DNA of 64,000 nucleotides, from positions 35,258-99,257 of the forward strand of contig CAYZXD010000004.1 of assembly GCA_964482325.1 (NCBI GenBank), read 5' to 3'. Source of the DNA: CAYZJV01 sp964482325. Lineage in GTDB: Bacteria; Spirochaetota; Spirochaetia; Sphaerochaetales; Sphaerochaetaceae. Shown in pieces: positions 25,390-32,961 of the stretch. The position numbers were made by a program, and so were the translations under genes. The notes under the pieces were generated by a model, which was not told the DNA's origin, made no database searches, and saw nothing but the letters and a program-made list of their open reading frames with translations. Each line of letters starts with the position of its first letter. Within the stretch, counting starts at the first letter, position 1.

Positions 25390-26563
25390 GCTGACGACCC
25401 CACGTGCGGGCCTCTTCAATCATCGCCTCAGTAGGGTTCCATTGATTTCTTAACGGTTCGGCGATTATGGAAAATCCGGCTTCACGCAACAGGTCAGCCA
25501 TCTTGCTAGGGGCTTCACCGGTCCATCCATAACACCCGAAGGTTGCCGCCTGTTTTCCTTTCATTTTAAGTTCTTTGACGAAGTGGAGGAGCCCTGCCAT
25601 ACTCGAGAGCATATCATTGCCAACGGTGGGAGAGCCTACCACAGCAAGTTTAGAGCGGAATAATTCGGTGATTACATCATTTTTATCAGTCTTGGCAATA
25701 TTGTAGGTCTTTACGATCAGAGAGGGGTCCTGTGATCGCAGTCCGTCTGCAATGGCATCAGCAAGCGTACGTGTTCCATCCCACATGGTATCGTAGATAA
25801 TGGTCACCTGATGTTCCTGGTATTGATCACACCAGGCAGCGTAGGATTCAACAATTTGCATCGGATGTTCACGCCAGATCACCCCATGACTGGGTGCAAT
25901 GATGTTCATAGGAAGATTCAGTTTACCGAGTTCCTCCAGTTTCCGTTTCAGTAATACGTTGAAGGGAGTAAGAATATTGGCATAGTATTTTAACGCCTCA
26001 TAGTGCAAAACACACTCATCAGCAAGATCGTTAAACATACCGGAACACGCATAGTGTTGACCGAAAGCATCATTGCTGAAGAGAATGTTATCTCCCGTGA
26101 GATACGTAGCCATGCTGTCAGGCCAATGCAACATCGTCATCTCGACGAATATCAACTGTTTACCATTACCGAGATCAAGCGTATCTCCAGTCTTAACCGG
26201 ATGGAAATTCCAGTTTTCATGGTACTGACCGGTAAGTGAATCGATCGCTTTTTTCGTGCAGTAGATCGGTGTATCGGGAATATGACGCATCAGCTCAGGT
26301 AAAGCCCCACTGTGATCTACCTCCCCATGATTAATAATAATTGCATCAAGGGCATGCAGATCAATTTCCTGTGCAAGATTATCAACAAAAGCTGTTGCAT
26401 AGGGTTTCCAGACAGTGTCAATCAATACCTGCTTCTCTTCCCGTATTACATATGCATTATAGGAAGAGCCCCGATGTGTGGAAAAATCACTTCCGTGAAA
26501 CTGTCGTAGTTCCGTATCAATTTTTCCGACCCAATGAACGTTTGGTGTTAACGCAATATGCAT
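25367..26563 (-). CDS. Flavodiiron protein (FprA / rubredoxin:oxygen oxidoreductase type)
   Basis: A 398-residue A-type flavoprotein with an N-terminal metallo-beta-lactamase-like diiron domain. The HxExDH motif is HGEVDH (79-84) and a second ligand region is APSHGVIW. The C-terminal flavodoxin domain binds FMN (IIYDTMWDGT, GSPTVGND, FGCYGWTGEAP). The family reduces O2 to water or NO to N2O and protects anaerobes. No fused rubredoxin or flavin-reductase domain is present. It lies 39 bp downstream of the 4Fe-4S gene on the same strand, and the pair diverges from a Crp/Fnr-type regulator. Confidence 0.95.
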   Translation of the reverse strand: MHIALTPNVHWVGKIDTELRQFHGSDFSTHRGSSYNAYVIREEKQVLIDTVWKPYATAFVDNLAQEIDLHALDAIIINHGEVDHSGALPELMRHIPDTPIYCTKKAIDSLTGQYHENWNFHPVKTGDTLDLGNGKQLIFVEMTMLHWPDSMATYLTGDNILFSNDAFGQHYACSGMFNDLADECVLHYEALKYYANILTPFNVLLKRKLEELGKLNLPMNIIAPSHGVIWREHPMQIVESYAAWCDQYQEHQVTIIYDTMWDGTRTLADAIADGLRSQDPSLIVKTYNIAKTDKNDVITELFRSKLAVVGSPTVGNDMLSSMAGLLHFVKELKMKGKQAATFGCYGWTGEAPSKMADLLREAGFSIIAEPLRNQWNPTEAMIEEARTWGRQLIADPEQ

Positions 26564-26602
26564 GATCTCTCCTCCATTTTCCTTTCAGTATATCACATGA
26601 CT

Positions 26603-27226
26603 TTATGATGTATAGGAAATTGCACTGGTAGGACACACTGCAGTACATGATTCACACTGGTGGCACAATCGTTGATCAATCTGAGCCTTCTTCGGTTTTC
26701 CCGAAACCGTGATAGCTCCTGCAGGACAGACCTTTTGGCATTTAGCACATCCGATACACACATCAGATGAAACCCGTTTTGCATAAGAGGCTTTTCTTCC
26801 CCCCCATCGCAATAACAAACTATACGGACAGAGACTATTATGCCAGATGCGACTCGGTAAAAAGAGGGTAACCAGCAAAGAGGTGGCAAAAACGAGAGGT
26901 AATACCGGTACCGTAATTGAAAAAATTCGTTTGCCAATGAACATACTTCCAAGTGCAATAGCAAGTAGTACATAGGGCAATTGCAAATTTTCTAACCATC
27001 TTGGCACTCGTTTCTGTTGGATACCTATCTTGCGTGATACGTGTTGCACCGGCCGCATAAGGGTATTCATGGGACAGACATAGCCACAATAGATACGACC
27101 GAAGAAAAATGAAAGTATCACTCCAGCTCCGTAGATGATCAGCCAGAGCTGAATTCGACCAAGGATCATTAACACGATAAAGAGAGCCAAAAATAGATAA
27201 CGAATAACCGGTACAAATCGATTCAT
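26603..27226 (-). CDS. Membrane-bound 4Fe-4S protein (NapH/CcoG-like)
   Basis: A 207-residue protein with about four transmembrane segments in residues 5-135. It has a cysteine pair CGYVCP near residue 50 and CPYSLLLRWGG near 132. Two ferredoxin clusters end the protein: CIGCAKCQKVCP and CHQCESCTAVCP. This is the NapH/RdxA/NosR-like layout of quinol-linked electron-transfer proteins. Because the next gene encodes a flavodiiron protein, it may feed electrons to that enzyme; this is inference from position only. Confidence 0.87.
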   Translation of the reverse strand: MNRFVPVIRYLFLALFIVLMILGRIQLWLIIYGAGVILSFFFGRIYCGYVCPMNTLMRPVQHVSRKIGIQQKRVPRWLENLQLPYVLLAIALGSMFIGKRIFSITVPVLPLVFATSLLVTLFLPSRIWHNSLCPYSLLLRWGGRKASYAKRVSSDVCIGCAKCQKVCPAGAITVSGKPKKAQIDQRLCHQCESCTAVCPTSAISYTS

Positions 27227-27273
27227 GAGCAGTTCCTCCTCTGATCACTTTAGCTGTACAGGATCAAAAAGTA

Positions 27274-27289
27274 TGTTACATTGGTAACA
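27274..27289. promoter_or_regulatory. Palindromic operator-like site between regulator and 4Fe-4S/flavodiiron genes
   Basis: TGTTAC-ATTG-GTAACA is a perfect 6-bp inverted repeat with a 4-bp spacer, the geometry of Crp/Fnr-family operators. It is 13 bp upstream of the regulator ATG and about 48 bp upstream of the divergent 4Fe-4S gene. It fits autoregulation plus control of the oxygen/NO-defence pair. Confidence 0.6.
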
Positions 27290-27302
27290 CTGTGAGGAAT
27301 GA

Positions 27303-27959
27303 ATGCATCGAATACGCCCCGAAGTTTCCGTCCTTCGATCTCATGCGCTGTTTTCTACGATGAGCGAATCACATCTGACAAATCTGATCGCATCTCGCCA
27401 GATGGTGCTGTACCGTTACGATGAGGGGGAGATAATTCATAGTGCATATGATGCGTGTTCCTGGGGAGAAGTGGTACACTCTGGAGAATGTATAGTGGAA
27501 CAGGTAAGTGAACAGGGAGAAATATTCTCAGTTGCCGTCTTTACCAAGGGTTCGCTCATCGGGGGCAATCTCATATTTTCATCTGATCCACAGTATCCTC
27601 ATACCATTGTTGCCCAGCAGAACTGTTCGCTGATTCGTATTGACCGTTCGGCTTTATTTAGTCTGTTGACGATTGATGCCCATGCGTTACAGATATTTCT
27701 TCGACACATGAGCGATAATACGGTGCTGATTAATCAGCGCCTCACCATGGTCGTTCACCAAAGTCTTCGTCAGCGGTTGATGCAGTATTTACAGGAAGAA
27801 TCGATACGACAACAGAGTAAAACTGTGATATTACCCGTGACTAAAACGCGACTAGCACAGATACTGGGAGCGAGCAGAACCAGTATTTCACGTGAACTTG
27901 CGAAAATGGAACATGAAAGCATGATAATGATGCAGAATCGCACAATTATTGTGAAATAA
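27303..27959 (+). CDS. Crp/Fnr-family transcriptional regulator
   Basis: A 218-residue protein with an N-terminal cyclic-nucleotide-binding-like barrel (about 15-120), a long dimerisation helix (about 125-155) and a C-terminal winged helix (TKTRLAQILGASRTSISRELAKME, about 180-203). It lacks the N-terminal cysteine cluster of Fe-S FNR, having only scattered cysteines, so it is not a classical oxygen-sensing FNR. GTGAGGAAT precedes the ATG. It is divergent from the 4Fe-4S/flavodiiron pair with a palindrome between, suggesting that it controls them; the signal is unknown. Confidence 0.9.
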   Translation: MHRIRPEVSVLRSHALFSTMSESHLTNLIASRQMVLYRYDEGEIIHSAYDACSWGEVVHSGECIVEQVSEQGEIFSVAVFTKGSLIGGNLIFSSDPQYPHTIVAQQNCSLIRIDRSALFSLLTIDAHALQIFLRHMSDNTVLINQRLTMVVHQSLRQRLMQYLQEESIRQQSKTVILPVTKTRLAQILGASRTSISRELAKMEHESMIMMQNRTIIVK

Positions 27960-27974
27960 ATAGCATAATACAGT

Positions 27975-28023
27975 AAAAACAACCTAAGATTTAGCTTTTT
28001 CCATAACAAAGGTTGTTTTTTTA
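27975..28023 (+). terminator. Rho-independent terminator after the Crp/Fnr gene
   Basis: AAAAACAACCT (27975-27985) pairs with AGGTTGTTTTT (28010-28020), giving 11 bp with a 24-nt loop and a run of T. The gene stop is 16 nt upstream. The right arm overlaps the possible V-ATPase promoter. Confidence 0.75.
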
Positions 28024-28041
28024 TTTATGAGCGTATATAGT
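28013..28041 (+). promoter_or_regulatory. Possible promoter of the V-ATPase operon
   Basis: TTGTTT (28013-28018), 17 nt, TATAGT (28036-28041), about 30 nt before the atpE start codon. The -35 lies inside the terminator stem of the preceding gene. No other promoter candidate is visible in the 112-bp gap. Confidence 0.35.
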
Positions 28042-28071
28042 TACGAACATATTAAGAAGGTGGGATTGCGT

Positions 28072-28671
28072 ATGGAACTGCAAATTCAGGATCTGGTAAA
28101 TTCAATTAAACGTGATGGAATTGAAGAAGCTGAGAAGAAAGCTGCTGAAATCATCGGCGAAGCACAGGAAAAAGCTGATGATCTGGTGAGAAATGCAAAG
28201 AAAGAAGCGCAGCGGATCGTTGATGAAGCGAAAAAAGAAGTTGCGGTTATGAAACAGAGCGGTACCGCTGCTGTACAGCAGGCAGGTCGTGATGTCATGC
28301 TTTCTTTGAAAAAACAGATTAACGATCAATTTACTCGCATACTGGAACAACAGGTGTCATCGACATTTTCTGGAAAAGATCTCGTGACACTTATCGTGAG
28401 TGTCGTATCATCCGGTCTCGTAACTCCCGAAGATACTGTTGTTGAAATCAACGAGAAACAGAAAAAGCAGTTGGCTGAATCACTGCAGCATGAGCTTGCT
28501 AAAGAACTCAAGGCAGGATTGGAGATCAAAGTAGTTCCGTCGGTAGATATCGGTTTTAGACTTACCGCAAAGGATGGGTCGAGCTACTACGATTTCAGTA
28601 CAGATGAAGTGGTGCGATTGCTCGCTCCATTTTTAAACACCGCAGTACGCGACATGCTCACCGCTTCATAA
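28072..28671 (+). CDS. atpE: V-type ATP synthase subunit E
   Basis: A 199-residue peripheral-stalk subunit. It starts MELQIQDLVNSIKRDGIEEA, typical of the family, followed by an Ala/Glu/Lys-rich helix (residues 15-85) and a globular C-terminal domain. ATG 28072 with AGAAGGTGGG 7 nt upstream is preferred to an in-frame ATG at 28027, whose extra residues do not fit the family. It is the first gene of the V-ATPase operon; the next gene starts 11 bp after its stop. Confidence 0.92.
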   Translation: MELQIQDLVNSIKRDGIEEAEKKAAEIIGEAQEKADDLVRNAKKEAQRIVDEAKKEVAVMKQSGTAAVQQAGRDVMLSLKKQINDQFTRILEQQVSSTFSGKDLVTLIVSVVSSGLVTPEDTVVEINEKQKKQLAESLQHELAKELKAGLEIKVVPSVDIGFRLTAKDGSSYYDFSTDEVVRLLAPFLNTAVRDMLTAS

Positions 28672-28682
28672 GGAGTTGATCT

Positions 28683-29228
28683 GTGGCTTCTTATTATTAT
28701 CTGGTAGCATCGTTACCGATGCTTCGATTTGACGAAGATCCTCCGATTACTCGCGATCAGTTTCTGCAGTCCTGTCATGCTGCACTCGGTAGTGCTGATT
28801 ATGCCGTGATTGAACGACTTTCCGCGGGGCAGATGATAGAGGTAACGGAAAAGTCGGGGTATCTTTGGTCTTACCTGCAGATACAACAAAAGGTAAGCTC
28901 GTCTTTGCATCGATATCGAGCACGTGCATTATCTCGTACGGAGACTTCCGATAACGAGAGTGCACTACCTGATGTTGCGATTGAAGAACTGGTGAAACAG
29001 GCAATGCAGGCGGAGCATCCCCTGGCAGCAGAACTTCTGCTGATGAGATTTTATTGGGATGCAGCTGAATCGTTGAAACAGATGCGGGTCTTTTCAATTG
29101 AGGTACTGTATACCTATGCAATACAGCTAGCTCTTCTGGAACGTAAAGCCCTGTTTACCCCTCTTGAGGGAAATGCAGAGTTCAAACGACTGTTTTCAAA
29201 TTTGCAATCAATTATTAAGAGCATATAA
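28683..29228 (+). CDS. V-ATPase-associated DUF2764-type protein
   Basis: A 181-residue protein beginning MASYYYLVASLPMLRFDEDPP, the signature start of the DUF2764 proteins found between subunits E and A in spirochaete and Bacteroidetes V-ATPase operons. It is probably the functional counterpart of subunit C (NtpC), which is otherwise missing here; this is inference from position and size. Mostly helical. The start is a GTG at 28683 with AAGGAG upstream. It lies 15 bp before atpA. Confidence 0.85.
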   Translation: MASYYYLVASLPMLRFDEDPPITRDQFLQSCHAALGSADYAVIERLSAGQMIEVTEKSGYLWSYLQIQQKVSSSLHRYRARALSRTETSDNESALPDVAIEELVKQAMQAEHPLAAELLLMRFYWDAAESLKQMRVFSIEVLYTYAIQLALLERKALFTPLEGNAEFKRLFSNLQSIIKSI

Positions 29229-29243
29229 ACGGAGTGTATCGTT

Positions 29244-31007
29244 ATGGCAAAAAATCGTGGCCGAGTCACCGGGGTAAACGGAAATATGGTGACAGCAGAG
29301 TTTGCAGGCACAGTTTCGCAGAATGAAGTGGGGTACATCCTCCTTGGTGATTCACGACTCAAATCTGAAGTCATCCGCATTTCCGGGAATACAGCGTCGT
29401 TACAGGTATTTGAGATGACCAACGGAGTGAAAATCGGCGATGAAGTGGAGTTTACCGGTGAAATGCTCAGTGTTGAGCTTGGCCCCGGTCTGCTTACCCA
29501 AATATATGACGGTCTGCAGAACCCGCTTCCCGACCTTGCTCAGCAGTGTGGGTTCTTCCTGCAGCGAGGCGTATATTTGAAGCCGATTCCCGATGGAAGT
29601 TGGGAATTCACTCCTACTGTTGCCGTCGGCGATACGGTTTATGCTGCCGATACGCTGGGAACGGTTCCTGAGGGTATATTCACCCACCGGGTTATGGTCC
29701 CGTTCAATTTCATCTCGGGGCCGTACACCGTGGTCTCAGTTAAGAAAGCGGGAACCTATTCGGTTCGGGACGAAATTGCAGTTATTTCCGATGCAAAAGG
29801 AAACAAGCACTCATTATCCATGGTCTTCACCTGGCCGATCAAACGTCCGATTACTCAGTATGTTGAAAGACTTCGACCGAGTGAACCGCTGGTAACCAAG
29901 GTGCGTATTATTGATACCTTCCTTCCGGTGGCAAAAGGGGGAACCTACTGTATCCCAGGTCCTTTCGGAGCAGGAAAAACGGTGCTTCAGCACATGACCA
30001 GTCGAAATGCTGATGTTGATATCGTGATTATTGCTGCCTGTGGAGAACGTGCCGGTGAAGTAGTTGAAACCTTAAAAGAGTTCCCGGAACTGATTGACCC
30101 CAGAACGGGAAAAACACTGATGGAAAGAACCATCATTATCTGTAATACCAGTAGTATGCCGGTTGCCGCACGTGAAGCTTCAGTATATACCGCAGTAACA
30201 ATAGCAGAATACTATCGCCAGATGGGACTGCATGTACTTCTTTTGGCTGATTCAACCAGTCGCTGGGCTCAGGCTATGCGTGAGATGTCAGGCCGACTTG
30301 AAGAAATACCTGGCGAAGAAGCGTTTCCTGCATATCTTGAATCGGTTATTGCCAGTTTCTACGAACGTGCCGGAATTGTACGACTGCGTGACGAATCATA
30401 TGGTTCGGTCACCATCGGTGGTACGGTCAGTCCGGCAGGTGGAAACTTCGAAGAACCGGTTACGCAGGCTACGTTGAAAGTAGTAGGAGCCTTCCATGGA
30501 TTATCTCGTGAACGCTCGGATGCTCGAAAATATCCTGCCATTCATCCGTTGGATAGCTGGTCGAAATATAGGAGTGTCATCAACAAGGAAAAAGTTGATT
30601 ATGCACGGCATGTGCTGTTTGCGGGAAATGAAGTGAGTCAGATGATGAAGGTGGTAGGAGAAGAGGGAACCAGTTTGGATGATTACATCATCTATCTCAA
30701 AAGTGAACTCATCGACAGTGTCTACCTGCAGCAGAACTCATTTGATCCGGTTGATTTTGCCGCTCCGATTGATCGGCAGGAACTGGTATTTGATGTGTTG
30801 TTTTCCATACTGGGTTCAGTGTTCTCATTGGAAGACAAGAAAGCAGCTCGATCATTTATCAACGAAATTCGCCAGAAGTTCATAGACTGGAATAATACTG
30901 CCCGTGATGATGAGCGGTTTGAGATGTATAAAAAAGAGATTGAGCGACTTGCCGCAGATCGTTTTGTTTCCTACGATCGGAAAGCTGAAAAGATTCTCCA
31001 AGCGTAA
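29244..31007 (+). CDS. atpA: V-type ATP synthase catalytic subunit A
   Basis: A 587-residue protein, the family's normal length. The N-terminal barrel (GRVTGVNGNMVTAEF) is followed by the non-homologous insertion typical of A subunits (about 110-185) and the nucleotide-binding domain. Walker A is GPFGAGKT (239-246). The catalytic glutamate lies in ACGERAGEV, and LLADSTSRWAQAMRE is the B motif. This is the ATP-hydrolysing or synthesising subunit of the V1 head. GGAGTG precedes the ATG at 29244. Confidence 0.97.
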   Translation: MAKNRGRVTGVNGNMVTAEFAGTVSQNEVGYILLGDSRLKSEVIRISGNTASLQVFEMTNGVKIGDEVEFTGEMLSVELGPGLLTQIYDGLQNPLPDLAQQCGFFLQRGVYLKPIPDGSWEFTPTVAVGDTVYAADTLGTVPEGIFTHRVMVPFNFISGPYTVVSVKKAGTYSVRDEIAVISDAKGNKHSLSMVFTWPIKRPITQYVERLRPSEPLVTKVRIIDTFLPVAKGGTYCIPGPFGAGKTVLQHMTSRNADVDIVIIAACGERAGEVVETLKEFPELIDPRTGKTLMERTIIICNTSSMPVAAREASVYTAVTIAEYYRQMGLHVLLLADSTSRWAQAMREMSGRLEEIPGEEAFPAYLESVIASFYERAGIVRLRDESYGSVTIGGTVSPAGGNFEEPVTQATLKVVGAFHGLSRERSDARKYPAIHPLDSWSKYRSVINKEKVDYARHVLFAGNEVSQMMKVVGEEGTSLDDYIIYLKSELIDSVYLQQNSFDPVDFAAPIDRQELVFDVLFSILGSVFSLEDKKAARSFINEIRQKFIDWNNTARDDERFEMYKKEIERLAADRFVSYDRKAEKILQA

Positions 31008-31019
31008 TAGGTGGTGCAT

Positions 31020-32321
31020 ATGCAGAAGGTATATACGAAAATTGATTCAATTGCGGGTAACGTCATTACCGTACACGCAGAGGGTGTAAGAAACAGCGAT
31101 CTTGCTGTCGTCACTTCATCTCATGGTGAGTCTCTTGCCAATGTGATCAAATTGGAGGGAACGGAAGTATCGTTGCAGGTATTCGCTGGAGCCCGTGGTG
31201 TCTCTACAGGTGATAAGGTGAGATTTCTCGGGTATCCCATGCGCATTTCCTACACGGAAGATCTGCTGGGAAGAGTGTTTACCGGTTCAGGAACTCCTCG
31301 TGATAATGGCCCTGAACTCACCGACAATCTGATTGAGATCGGTGGGCCTGCAGTCAATCCTGCAAAACGCATCATTCCCCGGAATATGATTCGTACCGGT
31401 ATCCCGATGATTGATGTCTTCAATACCTTAGTCGAATCTCAGAAACTGCCTATCTTCTCGGTCTCCGGTGAACCGTACAATGAAGTGCTTGCGCGCATTG
31501 CCATGCAGGCAGAGGTTGATCTGATTATTCTTGGCGGCATGGGATTGAAGTATGATGACTATCTCTATTTCAAAGATACACTGGAAAAGAGCGGAGCTAT
31601 GAGTCGTACGATTTTCTTTGTGCACACCGCAAGTGATCCGACTGTCGAATGTCTGCTCGTTCCCGATATTTCTCTGGCGGTTGCAGAGCGGTTTGCCCTT
31701 GATGGAAAGAAAGTACTGGTGCTGCTTACCGATATGACCAACTTTGCTGATGCCCTGAAAGAGATTGCCATCACCATGGAGCAGGTGCCTTCCAACCGTG
31801 GGTACCCCGGTGATCTGTATAGTTCTCTCGCCGCCCGATATGAGAAGGCTGTTGATTTTGAAGGTGCCGGATCGCTTACCATTTTGGCGGTAACAACGAT
31901 GCCTGGTGATGATGTGACCCATCCCGTTCCCGATAATACCGGATACATCACCGAGGGACAGTATTATCTGAAAAACAGCCGCATTGAGCCTTTCGGTTCT
32001 CTTTCCCGACTGAAACAGCAGGTAAACAAGGATACACGGGATGATCATCGCGCTTTGATGGATGGTATGATCAAGCTGTATGCATCATACAAAGAGTCAC
32101 TTGAAAAGAAATCGATGGGATTCCAGATGTCTGAATGGGACGATAAGCTGTTGCAGTATGGAGAGCTTTTTGAAAGTAAATTGATGGATCTTTCGGTAAA
32201 TATTCCCCTTGAAGAGGCGCTTGATCTCGGTTGGGAAATTCTCTCCGAGTGTTTTGAGCCCAAGGAAACAGGAATTCGCTCCGAGTTGGTGCTGAAGCAC
32301 TGGCCTGAACAGCAATCATGA
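31020..32321 (+). CDS. atpB: V-type ATP synthase subunit B
   Basis: A 433-residue non-catalytic nucleotide-binding subunit of V1. It has the beta-barrel start (YTKIDSIAGNVITVHAEG), the B-specific region IPRNMIRTGIPMIDVFNTLVESQKLPIFS in place of a Walker A loop, LLTDMTNFADALKEI and the GYPGDLYSSLAARYEKA stretch. ATG 31020 has AGGTGG 5 nt upstream; a GTG at 31011 is an alternative. It starts 12 bp after atpA. Confidence 0.96.
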   Translation: MQKVYTKIDSIAGNVITVHAEGVRNSDLAVVTSSHGESLANVIKLEGTEVSLQVFAGARGVSTGDKVRFLGYPMRISYTEDLLGRVFTGSGTPRDNGPELTDNLIEIGGPAVNPAKRIIPRNMIRTGIPMIDVFNTLVESQKLPIFSVSGEPYNEVLARIAMQAEVDLIILGGMGLKYDDYLYFKDTLEKSGAMSRTIFFVHTASDPTVECLLVPDISLAVAERFALDGKKVLVLLTDMTNFADALKEIAITMEQVPSNRGYPGDLYSSLAARYEKAVDFEGAGSLTILAVTTMPGDDVTHPVPDNTGYITEGQYYLKNSRIEPFGSLSRLKQQVNKDTRDDHRALMDGMIKLYASYKESLEKKSMGFQMSEWDDKLLQYGELFESKLMDLSVNIPLEEALDLGWEILSECFEPKETGIRSELVLKHWPEQQS

Positions 32322-32331
32322 GGAGTATCTG

Positions 32332-32961
32332 ATGGCTGCCGTCAAACTGACGAAAAATGAACAGAAAAAACAAAAGGACCAACTCAAGCAATTCTTGCGG
32401 TATCTGCCAACACTGCAGTTGAAGAAACAGCAGCTGCAGATGGTGATTCGCCAGATTGAGCAGGAAGTGGTTATTTTGCAGCAGAAACAGAAAACATTAG
32501 TAGATGCTCTGCAGTCCTGGGTTGCGGTGTTTCATGAGAACAGTAGTTTTGCTGAGCATCAACAACTTGATTCGATCGTAGTTGTTGACAAGGTGATCAA
32601 AGAGAAGGGAAATATTGCCGGAGTGAAAATTCCGGTGTTCAAAGAATTGACTTTTCAACATATAATCTATGATCTCGATCAGTACCCCCTCTGGGTTGAC
32701 TCCGGTGTGCGGTCATTGAAAGAAATTGCACGGTATGATGCCATGATTGCCACGTTGGAAAAACAGATTGAATTACTCGGGAGGGAGTTGCGGGTAACCA
32801 GTCAGCGAGTTAATCTTTTCGAGAAGGTAAAGATTCCGGAAACCCGTGAAAATATCCGGAAGATCGGTATCTATCTTGGGGATCAGCAGACTGCAGCAGT
32901 GGTTCGGGGCAAGATCGCCAAGAAGAAGCTGGTGAAACAGTCGCAGGAGGGTGTAGCATGA
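32332..32961 (+). CDS. atpD: V-type ATP synthase subunit D
   Basis: A 209-residue central-rotor subunit made of two long helices (about 5-75 and 125-200) with a short hairpin between, the normal D-subunit pattern. It contains VKLTKNEQKKQKDQL near the N-terminus and a VNLFEKVKIPETRENIRKIGIYL-type C-terminal region that is strongly conserved in the family. GAGGAGT precedes the ATG. The stop overlaps the atpI start by ATGA. No separate subunit F gene is visible in this operon. Confidence 0.92.
   Translation: MAAVKLTKNEQKKQKDQLKQFLRYLPTLQLKKQQLQMVIRQIEQEVVILQQKQKTLVDALQSWVAVFHENSSFAEHQQLDSIVVVDKVIKEKGNIAGVKIPVFKELTFQHIIYDLDQYPLWVDSGVRSLKEIARYDAMIATLEKQIELLGRELRVTSQRVNLFEKVKIPETRENIRKIGIYLGDQQTAAVVRGKIAKKKLVKQSQEGVA

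Noticed and set aside
27303..27959. Classical oxygen-sensing FNR
   Set aside because: The N-terminal cysteine cluster required for the 4Fe-4S centre is absent.
31428..32048. A 206-codon minus-strand open frame inside atpB
   Set aside because: atpB is intact and well conserved there; the antisense frame is composed of low-likelihood residue runs and lacks a plausible start context.
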